The notes below the pieces were generated by a model. That model worked only from the letters and a program-made list of their open reading frames with translations. It did not search any database and was not told the DNA's origin. The translations under genes and the position numbers were made by a program. From Bacillus nitratireducens (GTDB taxonomy: Bacteria > Bacillota > Bacilli > Bacillales > Bacillaceae_G): a stretch of 64,000 bases of DNA. Positions 52,518 to 61,639 of the stretch are shown one piece after another. Location of the stretch: NCBI RefSeq assembly GCF_001884135.1, contig NZ_MAOC01000021.1, forward strand, positions 24,200 through 88,199. Direction: 5' to 3'. Positions within the stretch are counted from its first letter, which is position 1; each line of letters opens with the position of its first letter.

Positions 52518-52554
52518 AGGAGGTGGCTTCCTTGCTTACACTGTAAGTAAGGAA
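52518..52554 (+). promoter_or_regulatory. Leader with four-codon ORF and Shine-Dalgarno-masking hairpin
   Basis: A consensus AGGAGGT (52518-52524) stands 7 nt before TTG-CTT-ACA-CTG-TAA (52532-52546), a complete four-codon ORF. That ORF lies inside a 12-bp hairpin (52528-52539 with 52543-52554, one G-U, loop ACT). The 3' arm of the hairpin contains the AAGGAA Shine-Dalgarno of the main TTG start at 52561. Ribosomes on the mini-ORF would open the stem, so translation coupling or attenuation is plausible. Confidence 0.5.
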
Positions 52555-52560
52555 AAGTAT

Positions 52561-53916
52561 TTGGACATATATAGTATAAGTATAGTGATTGTTTTAATTG
52601 CCTTGACGGCATTTTTCGTTGCAGCAGAATTTGCAATTGTTAAAGTGAGGAGTTCACGAATTGACTATTTAATTGCAGAAGGAAATAATCGTGCGATATC
52701 TGTCAAAACAGTCATTACAAACTTAGACGAATATTTATCAGCTTGTCAGTTAGGAATAACTGTTACAGCTCTTGGGATTGGGTGGTCTGGTAAACCGGCG
52801 CTAAAGCACATGTTTGATGTGTTGTTTGCTAATTGGAATGTCCCCACTCAACTCGCAGATATTTTGGCTATAGTTTTAGTGTTTTTGTTTATCACATTTT
52901 TTCATGTGGTAGTAGGGGAGCTAGCTCCAAAAACATTCGCGATTCAAAAAGCAGAACAAGTGAGTTTCTTTGTTGCTAAGCCACTCATTTTGTTTTATCG
53001 TATTGCATTCCCATTCATTTGGATTTTAAATGGATCAGCGCGGCTAATTACGAAATTTTTTGGGTTGAAACCACCAAAAAAGCATGACGAAGTGCATTCA
53101 GAAGAAGAATTGCGGTTGTTGGTTTCAGAAAGTTATAAAAACGGTGAGATTAATCAATCTGAATATAAGTATGTAAATAAAATATTTGAATTTGACGATC
53201 GTATTGCGAAAGAAATAATGGTACCACGAACAGAAATGAATATTTTAAATAAAGAAATGCCTGCCGAAGAGGCTTTACAAAAAATGTCTCATGAAAAATA
53301 CACGAGGTATCCGGTGGTTGATGGTGATAAGGACCATGTAATAGGCTTTGTGAATTTTAAAGATATATTTACAGATTTTGTGAAGCATCGAGTTGTTAGT
53401 GAAAAGACAGTCGAGCAATATATTAGGCCAATTATTCTAGTAATTGAATCTATCCCCATTCATGATCTATTTTTAAAAATGCAAAGGGAAAGGACGCATA
53501 TTGCTATATTGATTGATGAATATGGTGGTACATCAGGTCTTGTAACCGTTGAAGATATTTTAGAAGAGATTGTAGGGGATATTCAAGATGAGTTCGATAC
53601 TGATGAACAACCAGAAATCCAACAAGTTAGTGAGACGAAAACAATTTTAGAAGGAAAAGTACTTGTTAGTGAAGTGAATGCATTATTAGGTTTGACTATT
53701 GACGACGATGATGTCGATACGATCGGCGGCTGGATACTAACCAAAAATATTGAGATCGCCGAAGGAGATACCATTGAAATTGAAAACTACAAGTTTTGTG
53801 TGAAGGAATTAGATGGGCACTATATTAAGAGGTTGGAAGTAACGAAACCTTCAGAATCGATTGTTATTGTGGGGGATGAAAAAAAGATTTCGCTCCAAGA
53901 ACAAATTAGTTCATAA
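52561..53916 (+). CDS. CNNM/CorC-family membrane transporter (hemolysin C-like, MpfA type)
   Basis: A 451-residue protein. A DUF21/CNNM membrane domain spans residues 1-150 (AEFAIVKVRSSRIDYL, LGITVTALGIGW, FFHVVVGELAPKTFAIQKAE). Then come a linker (RLLVSESYKNGEINQSEYKYVNKIFEF), two CBS domains (MVPRTEMNILN, and HIAILIDEYGGTSGLVTVEDILEEIVGDI) and a C-terminal CorC_HlyC transporter-associated domain (DDDDVDTIGGWIL). Relatives export Mg2+ (or Co2+). TTG start with the ribosome site in a hairpin arm; control by the leader is likely. Confidence 0.9.
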   Translation: MDIYSISIVIVLIALTAFFVAAEFAIVKVRSSRIDYLIAEGNNRAISVKTVITNLDEYLSACQLGITVTALGIGWSGKPALKHMFDVLFANWNVPTQLADILAIVLVFLFITFFHVVVGELAPKTFAIQKAEQVSFFVAKPLILFYRIAFPFIWILNGSARLITKFFGLKPPKKHDEVHSEEELRLLVSESYKNGEINQSEYKYVNKIFEFDDRIAKEIMVPRTEMNILNKEMPAEEALQKMSHEKYTRYPVVDGDKDHVIGFVNFKDIFTDFVKHRVVSEKTVEQYIRPIILVIESIPIHDLFLKMQRERTHIAILIDEYGGTSGLVTVEDILEEIVGDIQDEFDTDEQPEIQQVSETKTILEGKVLVSEVNALLGLTIDDDDVDTIGGWILTKNIEIAEGDTIEIENYKFCVKELDGHYIKRLEVTKPSESIVIVGDEKKISLQEQISS

Positions 53917-53943
53917 ACTCTGCTTTGTAGCAGAGTTTTTTTT
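53915..53943 (+). terminator. Terminator after the CNNM gene
   Basis: AAACTCTGCT-ttgt-AGCAGAGTTTTTTTT. Confidence 0.93.
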
Positions 53944-54060
53944 GAGCAAAATGTTTTTGGGGGTGTTAGGGCTATGATACAATTACATAAGTTAGACCTT
54001 TCACTAGGTGAAGTAAATGCAATGTATTATTGTATATATATATTCGGAAGGAGAACCACT

Positions 54061-55485
54061 ATGAAAAAGCATTTATATATAAATGGGGTATGGAAATCAG
54101 TAGGGACGTATAAACCATTGTATGCACCATATTCTGAAGAAATATTAGCGGAGATTGCGCAAGGTACAGAAGATGACGTAAAGGAAGCAATAGTTTCGGC
54201 TAAAAATGCAATGAAAGAAATGAAAAAATTATCTTCATACGATCGCGCAACTATTTTAGAAAAGGTTGCACAAAAAATGGATGAGAAAAGAGAAGAGTTT
54301 GCAGTGATTATTGCAAAAGAAGCTGCAAAACCAATTCGTGCTGCACGGGGAGAAGTAGATCGCACTGTTCAAACATATAAGTTTGCAGCTGAAGAAGCGA
54401 AGCGAATATATGGTGAGACGTTACCATTAGATGCGGCACCAGGAGCAGAGGGCCGTATAGCGTATACAATTCGACAACCAATCGGAGTTATTGGTGCTAT
54501 TACACCGTTTAATTTTCCACTTAATTTAGTAGCACATAAAGTAGGTCCGGCAATTGCGGCTGGAAATACTATAGTGCTAAAGCCAGCCGACCAAACGCCA
54601 CTTTCGTCATATGCATTGGTGGAATTATTTGAAGAAGCTGGTTTACCAAAGGGAGCTTTCAATATAATTTCTGGACCTGGACCTGTTGTAGGTGAGGCAT
54701 TAGTAAAAGATGAGAACGTTGCTTGTATTACTTTTACAGGAAGTCCAAAAGTAGGTATTGGAATTAAGCAAAAAGCTGGATTGAAACGAGTGACGTTAGA
54801 ATTAGGATCAAATGCTGCTGTTATCATTGATGAAGACGTTGAATTGACAGACGAAATAATTGAACGTGTAACATGGGGCGCGTTTGTGAATAATGGACAA
54901 GTTTGTATTTCTGTACAACGTGTTTTTGTACATGAATGCAAAATAGATGAGTTTATTACAAAATTAACAAAAGTAATGGAAAACGTTGTAGTAGGAGACC
55001 CGCTTCATGAAGAAACAGATGTATCAGCACTTATTTCAAAAAACGATGTAGAACGTGTAAGTTCATGGGTAGAAGAGGCAGTTAAGGCAGGAGCAAATGT
55101 TGTATACGGTGGTAACAAACGTGATGCAAGGATCTTTGAACCAACTGTATTAACAAATGTTCCAGAGTATGTATCTGTTCAGTGCCAAGAAGTATTTGGT
55201 CCACTTATGACAGTAAATACATTTAAAGAATTTGATGAGGCTTTAGAACAAGTAAATAATTCACGTTATGGATTACAAGCAGGTGTATTTACAAACAATC
55301 TATGTAAAGCAATGCGTGCCATTGATGAATTAGAAGTCGGTGGTGTCATGATTAATGATATTCCAACGTTCAGAGTAGATCATATGCCTTATGGTGGTGT
55401 GAAAGAAAGCGGAACTGGACGTGAAGGAATTAAATATGCAATAGAAGAAATGACAGAAATGAAATTAGTGTGTATTAAAAAATAA
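54061..55485 (+). CDS. NAD(P)-dependent aldehyde dehydrogenase
   Basis: A 474-residue ALDH-superfamily enzyme. Catalytic Cys282 (NNGQVCISVQR) and general base Glu247 (LELGSNAAVI) are in place, with the oxyanion Asn in PFNFPLN, the coenzyme motif FTGSPKVG and the C-terminal PYGGVKESGTGREG. It resembles the lactaldehyde/glyceraldehyde-3-phosphate (non-phosphorylating) dehydrogenase subgroup; the aldehyde is not identifiable. The ATG at 54061 follows AAGGAGA; the open frame runs 29 codons further upstream without a site. Confidence 0.92.
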   Translation: MKKHLYINGVWKSVGTYKPLYAPYSEEILAEIAQGTEDDVKEAIVSAKNAMKEMKKLSSYDRATILEKVAQKMDEKREEFAVIIAKEAAKPIRAARGEVDRTVQTYKFAAEEAKRIYGETLPLDAAPGAEGRIAYTIRQPIGVIGAITPFNFPLNLVAHKVGPAIAAGNTIVLKPADQTPLSSYALVELFEEAGLPKGAFNIISGPGPVVGEALVKDENVACITFTGSPKVGIGIKQKAGLKRVTLELGSNAAVIIDEDVELTDEIIERVTWGAFVNNGQVCISVQRVFVHECKIDEFITKLTKVMENVVVGDPLHEETDVSALISKNDVERVSSWVEEAVKAGANVVYGGNKRDARIFEPTVLTNVPEYVSVQCQEVFGPLMTVNTFKEFDEALEQVNNSRYGLQAGVFTNNLCKAMRAIDELEVGGVMINDIPTFRVDHMPYGGVKESGTGREGIKYAIEEMTEMKLVCIKK

Positions 55486-55508
55486 AGTGGATCGAGCTTA
55501 AACATCGC

Positions 55509-55557
55509 AATAAAAAACGAGCAGGAAATGTTTACGATTCCATACTCGTTTTTTATT
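55509..55557. terminator. Terminator after the aldehyde dehydrogenase gene
   Basis: AATAAAAAACGAG pairs with CTCGTTTTTTATT around an inner GGAA/TTCC stem; symmetrical A and T runs allow use from both sides. Confidence 0.85.
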
Positions 55558-55605
55558 GTTTGTTTTACGTTTCACGGAACGATTTCATTTAAGTAAGTGT
55601 ACCTT

Positions 55606-55998
55606 TTACTTCATTTCTTGTTTGAAAATAGCATCTTCTACATAAATTTGTTCTTTATCTACAGCAGTGCTATGAGATAGTACTAAACCGATTGGTGTTT
55701 CAATACCTTTATTTTGAACAATTGTAAAAGGAACATTTTTTTCATTTGCTAATTTAATGTATTTTGATAAATGTGGGTAAGCAATGCTACCATTTAGGAA
55801 TATTTGTAATGATTGAGAAGAGCGCATGCTACTAGCTACTTCAGAATATACATTACTTTGCATTACTTGACCGATTGTTAAAGCGATTTCTACACGCTCA
55901 CGTAATGTAGTTAAATACATATTACGTTCTTCTGGTTTGTTTTGCTTTTGGCCATATATGCCTTCTTGGAGATAATCTTCCACATTTTTATTTACCAT
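55606..55998 (-). CDS. yueI: YueI-family (DUF1694) protein
   Basis: A 130-residue cytoplasmic protein. NVEDYLQEGIYG at the N-terminus, ERNMYLTTLRERVEIALTIGQVM and LQIFLNGSIAYPHLSKYIKLANEKNVPFTIV are characteristic of DUF1694, a family of unknown function with a ribosomal L30e/L7Ae-like fold. GAAAGGTG precedes the ATG at 55998; the TTG six codons upstream is part of the ribosome site region. Confidence 0.82.
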   Translation of the reverse strand: MVNKNVEDYLQEGIYGQKQNKPEERNMYLTTLRERVEIALTIGQVMQSNVYSEVASSMRSSQSLQIFLNGSIAYPHLSKYIKLANEKNVPFTIVQNKGIETPIGLVLSHSTAVDKEQIYVEDAIFKQEMK

Positions 55999-56236
55999 AT
56001 TTTTCACACCTTTCAATTCTTATTGTACGCAAGAATTAAAAAGGATGCAAAAAAAAGTAGTTTTGAACAGAAAAATAATTAAAAAATGAGAAAGAAAAAG
56101 AGATATATGAATAAAACTTATTTAATAAGAAAGGAAAAATAAATTTTATCAACAGAAATTAACAAAATGTGACAATAATCTATTAACGAAATGTATTTTT
56201 TGTGTTAATATTCAAAATATAAAGGGTATTCGTCGT

Positions 56237-57370
56237 ATGGAAATGGAGGGAATGGAGGTTTTTCCAATCGATAAGGATATTAAAGAAGTATTTTGTTCGC
56301 ACTTGAAAAACAACAAGCACCAATTCGTAGAGAACTGGAAAAACAAAATGATAATTTCCGAAAAAGATCCATTTAAACAAGAAGTAGTTCAAAATGGAGA
56401 AAATTTATTAGAGTTAATTATCGAACTTGTTATGGAAGATAAAGATATTAATTATCTTCAACCATTATGTGAGAAAATTGCCATTGAGCGTGCAGGGGCA
56501 GATGCGAATATTGGAGATTTTGTCTACAATGCAAATGTGGGAAGAAATGAACTTTTTGAAGCAATGTGCGAATTGGATGTAAGCGCTCGTGAACTGAAAC
56601 CGATTATGGCCAAAATACATACTTGTTTTGACAAATTAATTTATTATACCGTTTTAAAATACTCAGAAATTATAACGAGAAATTTAGAAGAAAAACAGCA
56701 ATATATAAACGAAACACATAAAGAAAGGCTTACGATTCTAGGGCAAATGTCGGCTAGTTTTGTCCATGAATTTCGTAATCCGCTAACTTCAATTATGGGA
56801 TTTGTAAAGTTATTGAAGACAGACCATCCTAATCTATCGTATTTAGATATTATTTCACATGAATTAGATCAATTGAATTTTAGGATTTCACAATTTTTAC
56901 TTGTGTCGAAAAAAGAAATGTGGAATGAATCGGAACGTTTTTGGCTAAATGACTTGTTTCAAGATATTATACAATTCTTGTATCCAAGTTTAGTTAATGC
57001 AAATGTTTTGATTGAAAAAAATTTGCCGTATCCTATTCCACTCATTGGCTACCGAAGTGAAGTGAGACAAGTATTTTTAAATATTTTAATGAATTCAATT
57101 GATGCTCTTGAATCGGTGAAAGAAGAGCGGAAAATTATCATTGATGTATTTGAAGAGGATACCACAATTCGTATTGTTATAAAAAATAATGGACCTATGA
57201 TTCCAGCGGAAAGTGTAGAAACCATTTTTGAGCCATTTGTAACTACTAAAAAGCTAGGAACTGGTATTGGACTATTTGTATGTAAACAAATTGTAGAAAA
57301 GCATAAAGGATCCATATTGTGTCGTTCGAATAACGACTGGACAGAATTTCAAATTGAGTTTCAAAAGTAA
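56237..57370 (+). CDS. Cytoplasmic sensor histidine kinase with globin-like N-terminal domain
   Basis: A 377-residue kinase with no membrane helix. Residues 15-150 are helical and match the HisK_N/RsbR-N globin-like sensor type (HQFVENWKNKMI, LLELIIELV, IAIERAGADANIGDFVYNANVGRNELF). The HisKA domain has His177 in SFVHEFRNPLTSIMGF. HATPase motifs are VFLNILMNSIDAL, NNGPMIP and GTGIGLFVCKQIV. The layout is that of orphan sporulation kinases feeding Spo0F, and no regulator gene is adjacent. ATG 56237 with AAAGGG 10 nt upstream; later in-frame ATGs are possible. Confidence 0.85.
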   Translation: MEMEGMEVFPIDKDIKEVFCSHLKNNKHQFVENWKNKMIISEKDPFKQEVVQNGENLLELIIELVMEDKDINYLQPLCEKIAIERAGADANIGDFVYNANVGRNELFEAMCELDVSARELKPIMAKIHTCFDKLIYYTVLKYSEIITRNLEEKQQYINETHKERLTILGQMSASFVHEFRNPLTSIMGFVKLLKTDHPNLSYLDIISHELDQLNFRISQFLLVSKKEMWNESERFWLNDLFQDIIQFLYPSLVNANVLIEKNLPYPIPLIGYRSEVRQVFLNILMNSIDALESVKEERKIIIDVFEEDTTIRIVIKNNGPMIPAESVETIFEPFVTTKKLGTGIGLFVCKQIVEKHKGSILCRSNNDWTEFQIEFQK

Positions 57371-57406
57371 ACAGTCTACACCATACGAATGGTGTAGACT
57401 GTTTTA
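57369..57406. terminator. Bidirectional terminator between kinase and DUF4397 genes
   Basis: AAACAGTCTACACCA-tacgaat-GGTGTAGACTGTTTT. Confidence 0.92.
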
Positions 57407-58153
57407 ATTTGTAAGTATAACAGCCTCTAACTTTGGGTCCTCAGTTGAATAACCTATTATTGAAATTGTGTAAATTGAATTTGGTTCAACGTTGAACTTA
57501 GGAATGGTTAATAGTACTTTTTTTGAATCAGCAAGTGAAACTTCAATATCTGCTGTACCAGGGCTAACTTGTAAAAAATCTGTTACTTGTTTAAAAAGTA
57601 CATTTTCAAATAAATGATCCCCATCTTTCAAATTAACATTTACAACGGGAGTGTCTGGTGAAAAATGTGCGAACCGTATTTTTGCTTGACCAGATGGTAA
57701 ATGAGTATTATCAAGAATAGGTTGTAATTGGAGATGATTATCGCTATTGACCGCTGCAAGGGTATAAGTGTGATTCCCCATTATGGGTACTAATGCTGAG
57801 AATATTGGAGTTTCGTTTCCAACAGGGACAATATCAATACGGTATTTACCTTGTACTAATGATAAGTAAGGACTGAATTGTTTAAAGGAAATATTTTTAA
57901 TCACTTTTTGTCCATTTACAATAATATCAACTGCCGGTGTGTGGGGAGCTGTGTGGAAAATTCTCATATGTGACGGCAAAGTCGCTTCTTGTGAATCTCT
58001 CTTTTCGTATGCTTGTACAAGTTTTGTAATTGCATCATGGTATTTCATATAGAGTTCCACATACTTTTTAGGATTGCTATATTGGTAGTAACGAGCAAGT
58101 TGTTCGTAACGTGCAGCTTCTTGTCCGTATTTTTCAATTTCGGATTGAGTCAT
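57404..58153 (-). CDS. DUF4397 domain protein
   Basis: A 249-residue protein. After a tyrosine-rich helical N-terminus (QEAARYEQLARYYQYSNPKKYVELYMKYH, residues about 9-38) come two beta-sandwich DUF4397 repeats. Each opens with a RI/RFAHxxPxTPxVDI pattern (MRIFHTAPHTPAVDIIVNG near 73; IRFAHFSPDTPVVNVNLKDG near 160). There is no signal peptide, which is unusual for this mostly extracytoplasmic family; a spore-coat or spore-surface role is conceivable. AAGGAGG precedes ATG 58153. Confidence 0.8.
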   Translation of the reverse strand: MTQSEIEKYGQEAARYEQLARYYQYSNPKKYVELYMKYHDAITKLVQAYEKRDSQEATLPSHMRIFHTAPHTPAVDIIVNGQKVIKNISFKQFSPYLSLVQGKYRIDIVPVGNETPIFSALVPIMGNHTYTLAAVNSDNHLQLQPILDNTHLPSGQAKIRFAHFSPDTPVVNVNLKDGDHLFENVLFKQVTDFLQVSPGTADIEVSLADSKKVLLTIPKFNVEPNSIYTISIIGYSTEDPKLEAVILTN

Positions 58154-58343
58154 AAAACATTCCTCCTTCATCATTACAACTATATGCGAAGCTGGAAAGA
58201 AGATATGCGAAAAAAACTGTTTTTCTAAAAGGAAAAGTTTAAATAGGGATTTTTTTATTTATAGGCAAACACACATACAAATTGGTAATTGTCCTACATA
58301 ATTTATAAAGGAAAGGTAGTTTGACTTTGAAGGAAGGAGCACA

Positions 58344-58465
58344 ATGGGGATCTGGATATCCCGGGTATGTAGTGTGAATTTAGTTATGGAGGATTTCGTG
58401 CTTTAGGCTGTGGAACAAATGTTGGATTTGCACTATAAGTATTTCTATTTCCAATAAGTGAACTG
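58344..58465 (+). pseudogene. Degenerate glycine-rich YjcZ-like small protein gene
   Basis: AAGGAAGGAG precedes an ATG at 58344, but the reading frame is broken. GSGYPGY appears in one frame, SYGGFRALGCGTNVGFAL in another, then a TAA at 58436-58438 after which VFLF continues. Intact B. cereus YjcZ-type proteins have a glycine/tyrosine-rich head and a GFALxxxLFxLL membrane tail, so the match through one frameshift and one nonsense change is convincing. Confidence 0.6.
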
Positions 58466-58502
58466 GCTGGAAAAGGTAATATCGGATAAAAGAGCGTCGT
58501 GC

Positions 58503-58537
58503 CGAACTGATTACTGTCGTTAATCGGTTCTTTTTTT
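58503..58537 (+). terminator. Terminator-like hairpin
   Basis: GAACTGATT and AATCGGTTC stem followed by TTTTTTT. Presumably the terminator of the decayed gene upstream. Confidence 0.75.
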
Positions 58538-58971
58538 ATTGTTATAAATAGATGGTGCTACTTGTTTAGTAATAGTTATGACAATTGTGGTTTGTTATCT
58601 ATATAGTGAAGTAAAATGTCGAATTTTGTTTGAAAATATGCAATATAAAGTAGGATAATAGGAAGGAGAATAACGGGAGTTCCGTCGAAGTTTACACAAT
58701 GTCGGCAATTGAGAGAAGCTGATATTATGTTAAAAAAGCATTTAATTAGTTGTTATCTTAAATCAAGGAGGGGTGTTTAAGCGTACAGATAAGGGTTGGT
58801 CTTCGATTTGAGTTCTGAATTTTCTGTTTTTAAATTAATATTTTGCACTCATTTGTATATTTTATAATAGTTTTTTGATAAATTCACTGCTTTCGCAGAG
58901 GGTTCTTTTTTATGAAAGAAACGTCAATTTTCTTCATATATATATACAAATTGGAGAAATGGGGGAGCGCT
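58538..58971. other. Long intergenic region upstream of yodT with a decayed ORF
   Basis: About 430 nt. A strong AGGAAGGAG at 58660-58668 is followed not by a usual start but by ATA at 58670, which opens a 36-codon frame (TGVPSKFTQCRQLREADIM and on to RRGV, TAA at 58778-58780). This looks like a gene that lost its start or its body. Another AAGGAGGGG at 58764 leads to a short GTG frame. The yod promoter should lie at about 58830-58900; no firm sigma factor match could be set. Confidence 0.4.
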
Positions 58972-60282
58972 ATGCGCGATTACTTAATTAAACCACTTGT
59001 TGGTCAGCCGTATCCAATGATTTCACATGGAAAAGGTGTATATTTGTATGATCAAAACGGAAATAAATATTTTGATGGTTCGTCAGGAGCAATTACGGCA
59101 GGTATTGGGCATGGCGTAAAGGAGATTGCAGACGTTATTAAAAAACAAGCAGAGGAGATTGCTTTCGTATATAGGTCACAGTTCACGAGTGAACCAGCTG
59201 AAAAATTAGCGAAGAAGTTAAGTGATTTAAGTGTAGGAGATTTGAACTGGAGCTTTTTTGTAAATAGTGGTACGGAAGCAAATGAAACAGCTATGAAAAT
59301 CGCAATTCAGCATTTTCAGGAGCGCGGTATTCAAGGGAAACATAAAATTTTGTCACGATGGATGAGCTATCATGGTATTACTATGGGTGCCTTATCAATG
59401 TCTGGGCATCCACTGCGCAGACAACGTTTCGTATCTATTTTGGAAGATTATCCAACTATTCCAGCTCCTTATTGTTTCAGATGCCCTGTACAGAAGGTAT
59501 ATCCAACTTGTCAGCTTGCTTGTGCGACTGAACTAGAAAGAGCGATTGAGCGAATTGGTGCAGAACATATTGCAGCTTTTATCGCTGAACCGATTATTGG
59601 GGCTGCTGGAGGCGCGATTGTCCCGCCGAAAGAATATTATAAAGTAATTAAAGATATTTGTAGTCATTACGATATATTATTTATTGCGGATGAAGTAATG
59701 ACTGGACTTGGTCGTACTGGTGCATGGTTTGCGATGGAGCACTGGGGTGTAGAACCGGATATTATGACGCTTGGTAAGGGGCTAGGAGCGGGTTATACAC
59801 CAATGGCAGCGACAGTTGTAAGTGACCGTGTTATGGAGCCGATTTTACGTGGATCACGTTCTGTAATGAGCGGACATACGCTTAGTGCCAATCCATTGTC
59901 TGCAGCAACGGCTTTAGCTGTTATTGAATATATGGAGAAACATAATCTACCTGAAAAAACAGCAGAAAAGGGAGAGTATTTATTAAAAGGTTTACAGAAA
60001 GTTCAGCAGCAATCGACAATCATTGCCGATGTACGTGGAAAAGGATTGCTAATTGGAATAGAATTGCAACCGTTTACAAAAGCGTCGGAACTTATTTCGG
60101 TTGCGGCTAAAAATGGATTACTCTTATACCAAGCTGTTTCAGGGCAAGCAGGAAAAGAGGATAGTGCACTGCTTGTTGCACCACCAATGACAACTACATA
60201 TTCCGAGTTAGATGAATTACTTTCAATTTTTGTAAAGAGCGTGGAAGAGATGATGCAAAAAGGAGGGCATAGTATCGCATGA
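58972..60282 (+). CDS. yodT: Class III aminotransferase YodT
   Basis: A 436-residue PLP transaminase of the ornithine/acetylornithine/beta-alanine type. NSGTEANETAMKIA is the phosphate-binding region, SYHGITMGALSMSG and FIAEPIIGAAGGAIVPP follow, with Asp in IADEVMTGLGRTG and Schiff-base Lys in LGKGLGAGYTP. It is the first gene of yodT-S-R-Q-P; the likely substrate is an acetylated beta-lysine-derived amine. A Cys-rich patch (YCFRCPVQKVYPTCQLAC) is notable. The start at 58972 follows GGGGGAG. Confidence 0.88.
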   Translation: MRDYLIKPLVGQPYPMISHGKGVYLYDQNGNKYFDGSSGAITAGIGHGVKEIADVIKKQAEEIAFVYRSQFTSEPAEKLAKKLSDLSVGDLNWSFFVNSGTEANETAMKIAIQHFQERGIQGKHKILSRWMSYHGITMGALSMSGHPLRRQRFVSILEDYPTIPAPYCFRCPVQKVYPTCQLACATELERAIERIGAEHIAAFIAEPIIGAAGGAIVPPKEYYKVIKDICSHYDILFIADEVMTGLGRTGAWFAMEHWGVEPDIMTLGKGLGAGYTPMAATVVSDRVMEPILRGSRSVMSGHTLSANPLSAATALAVIEYMEKHNLPEKTAEKGEYLLKGLQKVQQQSTIIADVRGKGLLIGIELQPFTKASELISVAAKNGLLLYQAVSGQAGKEDSALLVAPPMTTTYSELDELLSIFVKSVEEMMQKGGHSIA

Positions 60283-60977
60283 CAACTATTACAAATACAT
60301 TCGGTAAATTAAAAGAAGTAGAGGAAGTAATTTCTTTGTTCCATGATGATATGACATTAATGTTTGGGGGATTTGGAGGGATTGGATCTCCTCCATCTTT
60401 AATTCAAGCTGTTTTAGATAAAGGCATTACAAATTTAAATTTAATAGGAAATGATACTGGATTTCCTGATGTAGGAATCGGTCGTCTTGTTACGAATGAA
60501 AGGGTTAAATCTTTAGTTACTTCTCATATTGGATCAAACCCAAATGCGGGAAGACAATTAAATGAAGGAAGATTGCAAATTGAATTTTCTCCGCAAGGAA
60601 CATTAGCAGAGCGTATTCGCGCTGGTGGTGTAGGCCTAGGTGGTATTTTAGTTGATGTTGGTGTTGATACGATTGTAGAAGAAGGAAAGCGAACAGTTGA
60701 AATGAATGGAAAGACATATTTAGTTGAAACAGCTTTAACGGCTGAAGTCGCAATTGTATATGCGAAAAAAGCGGATCCGTTTGGCAATCTGGTATTTGAT
60801 AAAAGCGCTCGTAATATGAATCCGCACGTAGCTATGGCTGGGGACATAACGATTGTAGAAGCAGAAGAAATTGTTCCACTTGGAAGTTTAGATCCAGAAG
60901 AAATTGTCGTCCCAGGTGTATTTGTAAATTATATCGTGCCATCGGAAGGAGTGAATTGGAAATGGGTATGGGCGTAG
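60279..60977 (+). CDS. yodS: 3-oxoacid CoA-transferase subunit A-like, YodS
   Basis: A 232-residue alpha subunit of a family I CoA-transferase. MFGGFGGIGSPPSLIQAVLDKG is the CoA-binding region, and NAGRQLNEGRLQIEFSPQGTLAERIRAGG is the subunit A signature. It pairs with YodR and probably moves CoA onto the oxo acid released by YodT and YodQ/P chemistry. ATG overlaps the yodT stop (ATGA), so translation is coupled. Confidence 0.9.
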   Translation: MTTITNTFGKLKEVEEVISLFHDDMTLMFGGFGGIGSPPSLIQAVLDKGITNLNLIGNDTGFPDVGIGRLVTNERVKSLVTSHIGSNPNAGRQLNEGRLQIEFSPQGTLAERIRAGGVGLGGILVDVGVDTIVEEGKRTVEMNGKTYLVETALTAEVAIVYAKKADPFGNLVFDKSARNMNPHVAMAGDITIVEAEEIVPLGSLDPEEIVVPGVFVNYIVPSEGVNWKWVWA

Positions 60978-61624
60978 AAGTGAGAGATAAGATTGCAAGA
61001 CGTGCAGCGAGAGAAATTCAAAATGGCATGATTGTAAATTTAGGTATTGGAATTCCATCGCTTGTACCGAATCATTTGCCAGAAGATATGAAAGTTATGT
61101 TTCATGCAGAAAACGGTATTGTCGGTATGGGACCAACGCCAAGTAAAGGGAATGAAGATGAGAATTTATGTAATGCAGCGGGTTTACCAACATCTCTTAT
61201 TACAGGAGCAAGTTATTTCGATAGCTGCATGGCGTTTGGCATGATTCGAAAAGGATTACTTGATGTTACGATACTTGGTTCGTTACAAGTAAGTGAACAT
61301 GGTGATTTAGCAAACTGGATTGTACCAGGAAAACGCGTTCCAGGTATTGGAGGAGCGATGGATTTAGCGCAAAAAGCGAAGCGGGTCGTTGTTGTGATGA
61401 ATCATGTTGATAAATACGGAAATGCAAAGATTGTTTCGGAATGTACATTGCCATTAACTTCGAAAAAATGTGTAGATTTAATTATTACAGACATGGCTGT
61501 AATGGAAGTGACTCCAAGTGGACTAGTCTTACAAGAATTAATGAGTCCGTACACTGTAGAAGATGTAAAACGACATACGACGGCTGATTTTCAAATAAGC
61601 TCAAATTTACTAGTAATTGAATGA
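60962..61624 (+). CDS. yodR: 3-oxoacid CoA-transferase subunit B-like, YodR
   Basis: A 220-residue beta subunit. NLGIGIPSLVPNHLP leads to the catalytic glutamate motif FHAENGIVGMGP, then GASYFDSCMAFGMIRKGLLDVTILGSLQVS and KRVVVVMNHVDKYGNAKIV. The start is ATG 60962, 10 nt after AGGAG inside yodS; overlap with yodS is 16 nt. Together with YodS it forms the transferase heterotetramer. Confidence 0.9.
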   Translation: MGMGVEVRDKIARRAAREIQNGMIVNLGIGIPSLVPNHLPEDMKVMFHAENGIVGMGPTPSKGNEDENLCNAAGLPTSLITGASYFDSCMAFGMIRKGLLDVTILGSLQVSEHGDLANWIVPGKRVPGIGGAMDLAQKAKRVVVVMNHVDKYGNAKIVSECTLPLTSKKCVDLIITDMAVMEVTPSGLVLQELMSPYTVEDVKRHTTADFQISSNLLVIE

Positions 61625-61639
61625 GGGGAGTTGTAATAT

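Noticed and set aside
54369-54941. 190-codon minus-strand frame inside the aldehyde dehydrogenase gene
   Set aside because: Antisense shadow; the + strand encodes a complete ALDH domain with its catalytic residues.
58830-58870. Possible sigma-54 (-24/-12) promoter before yodT
   Set aside because: TTGCAC-N5 is present, but the invariant GG at -24 is lacking and the -12 part does not match, so it was not listed.
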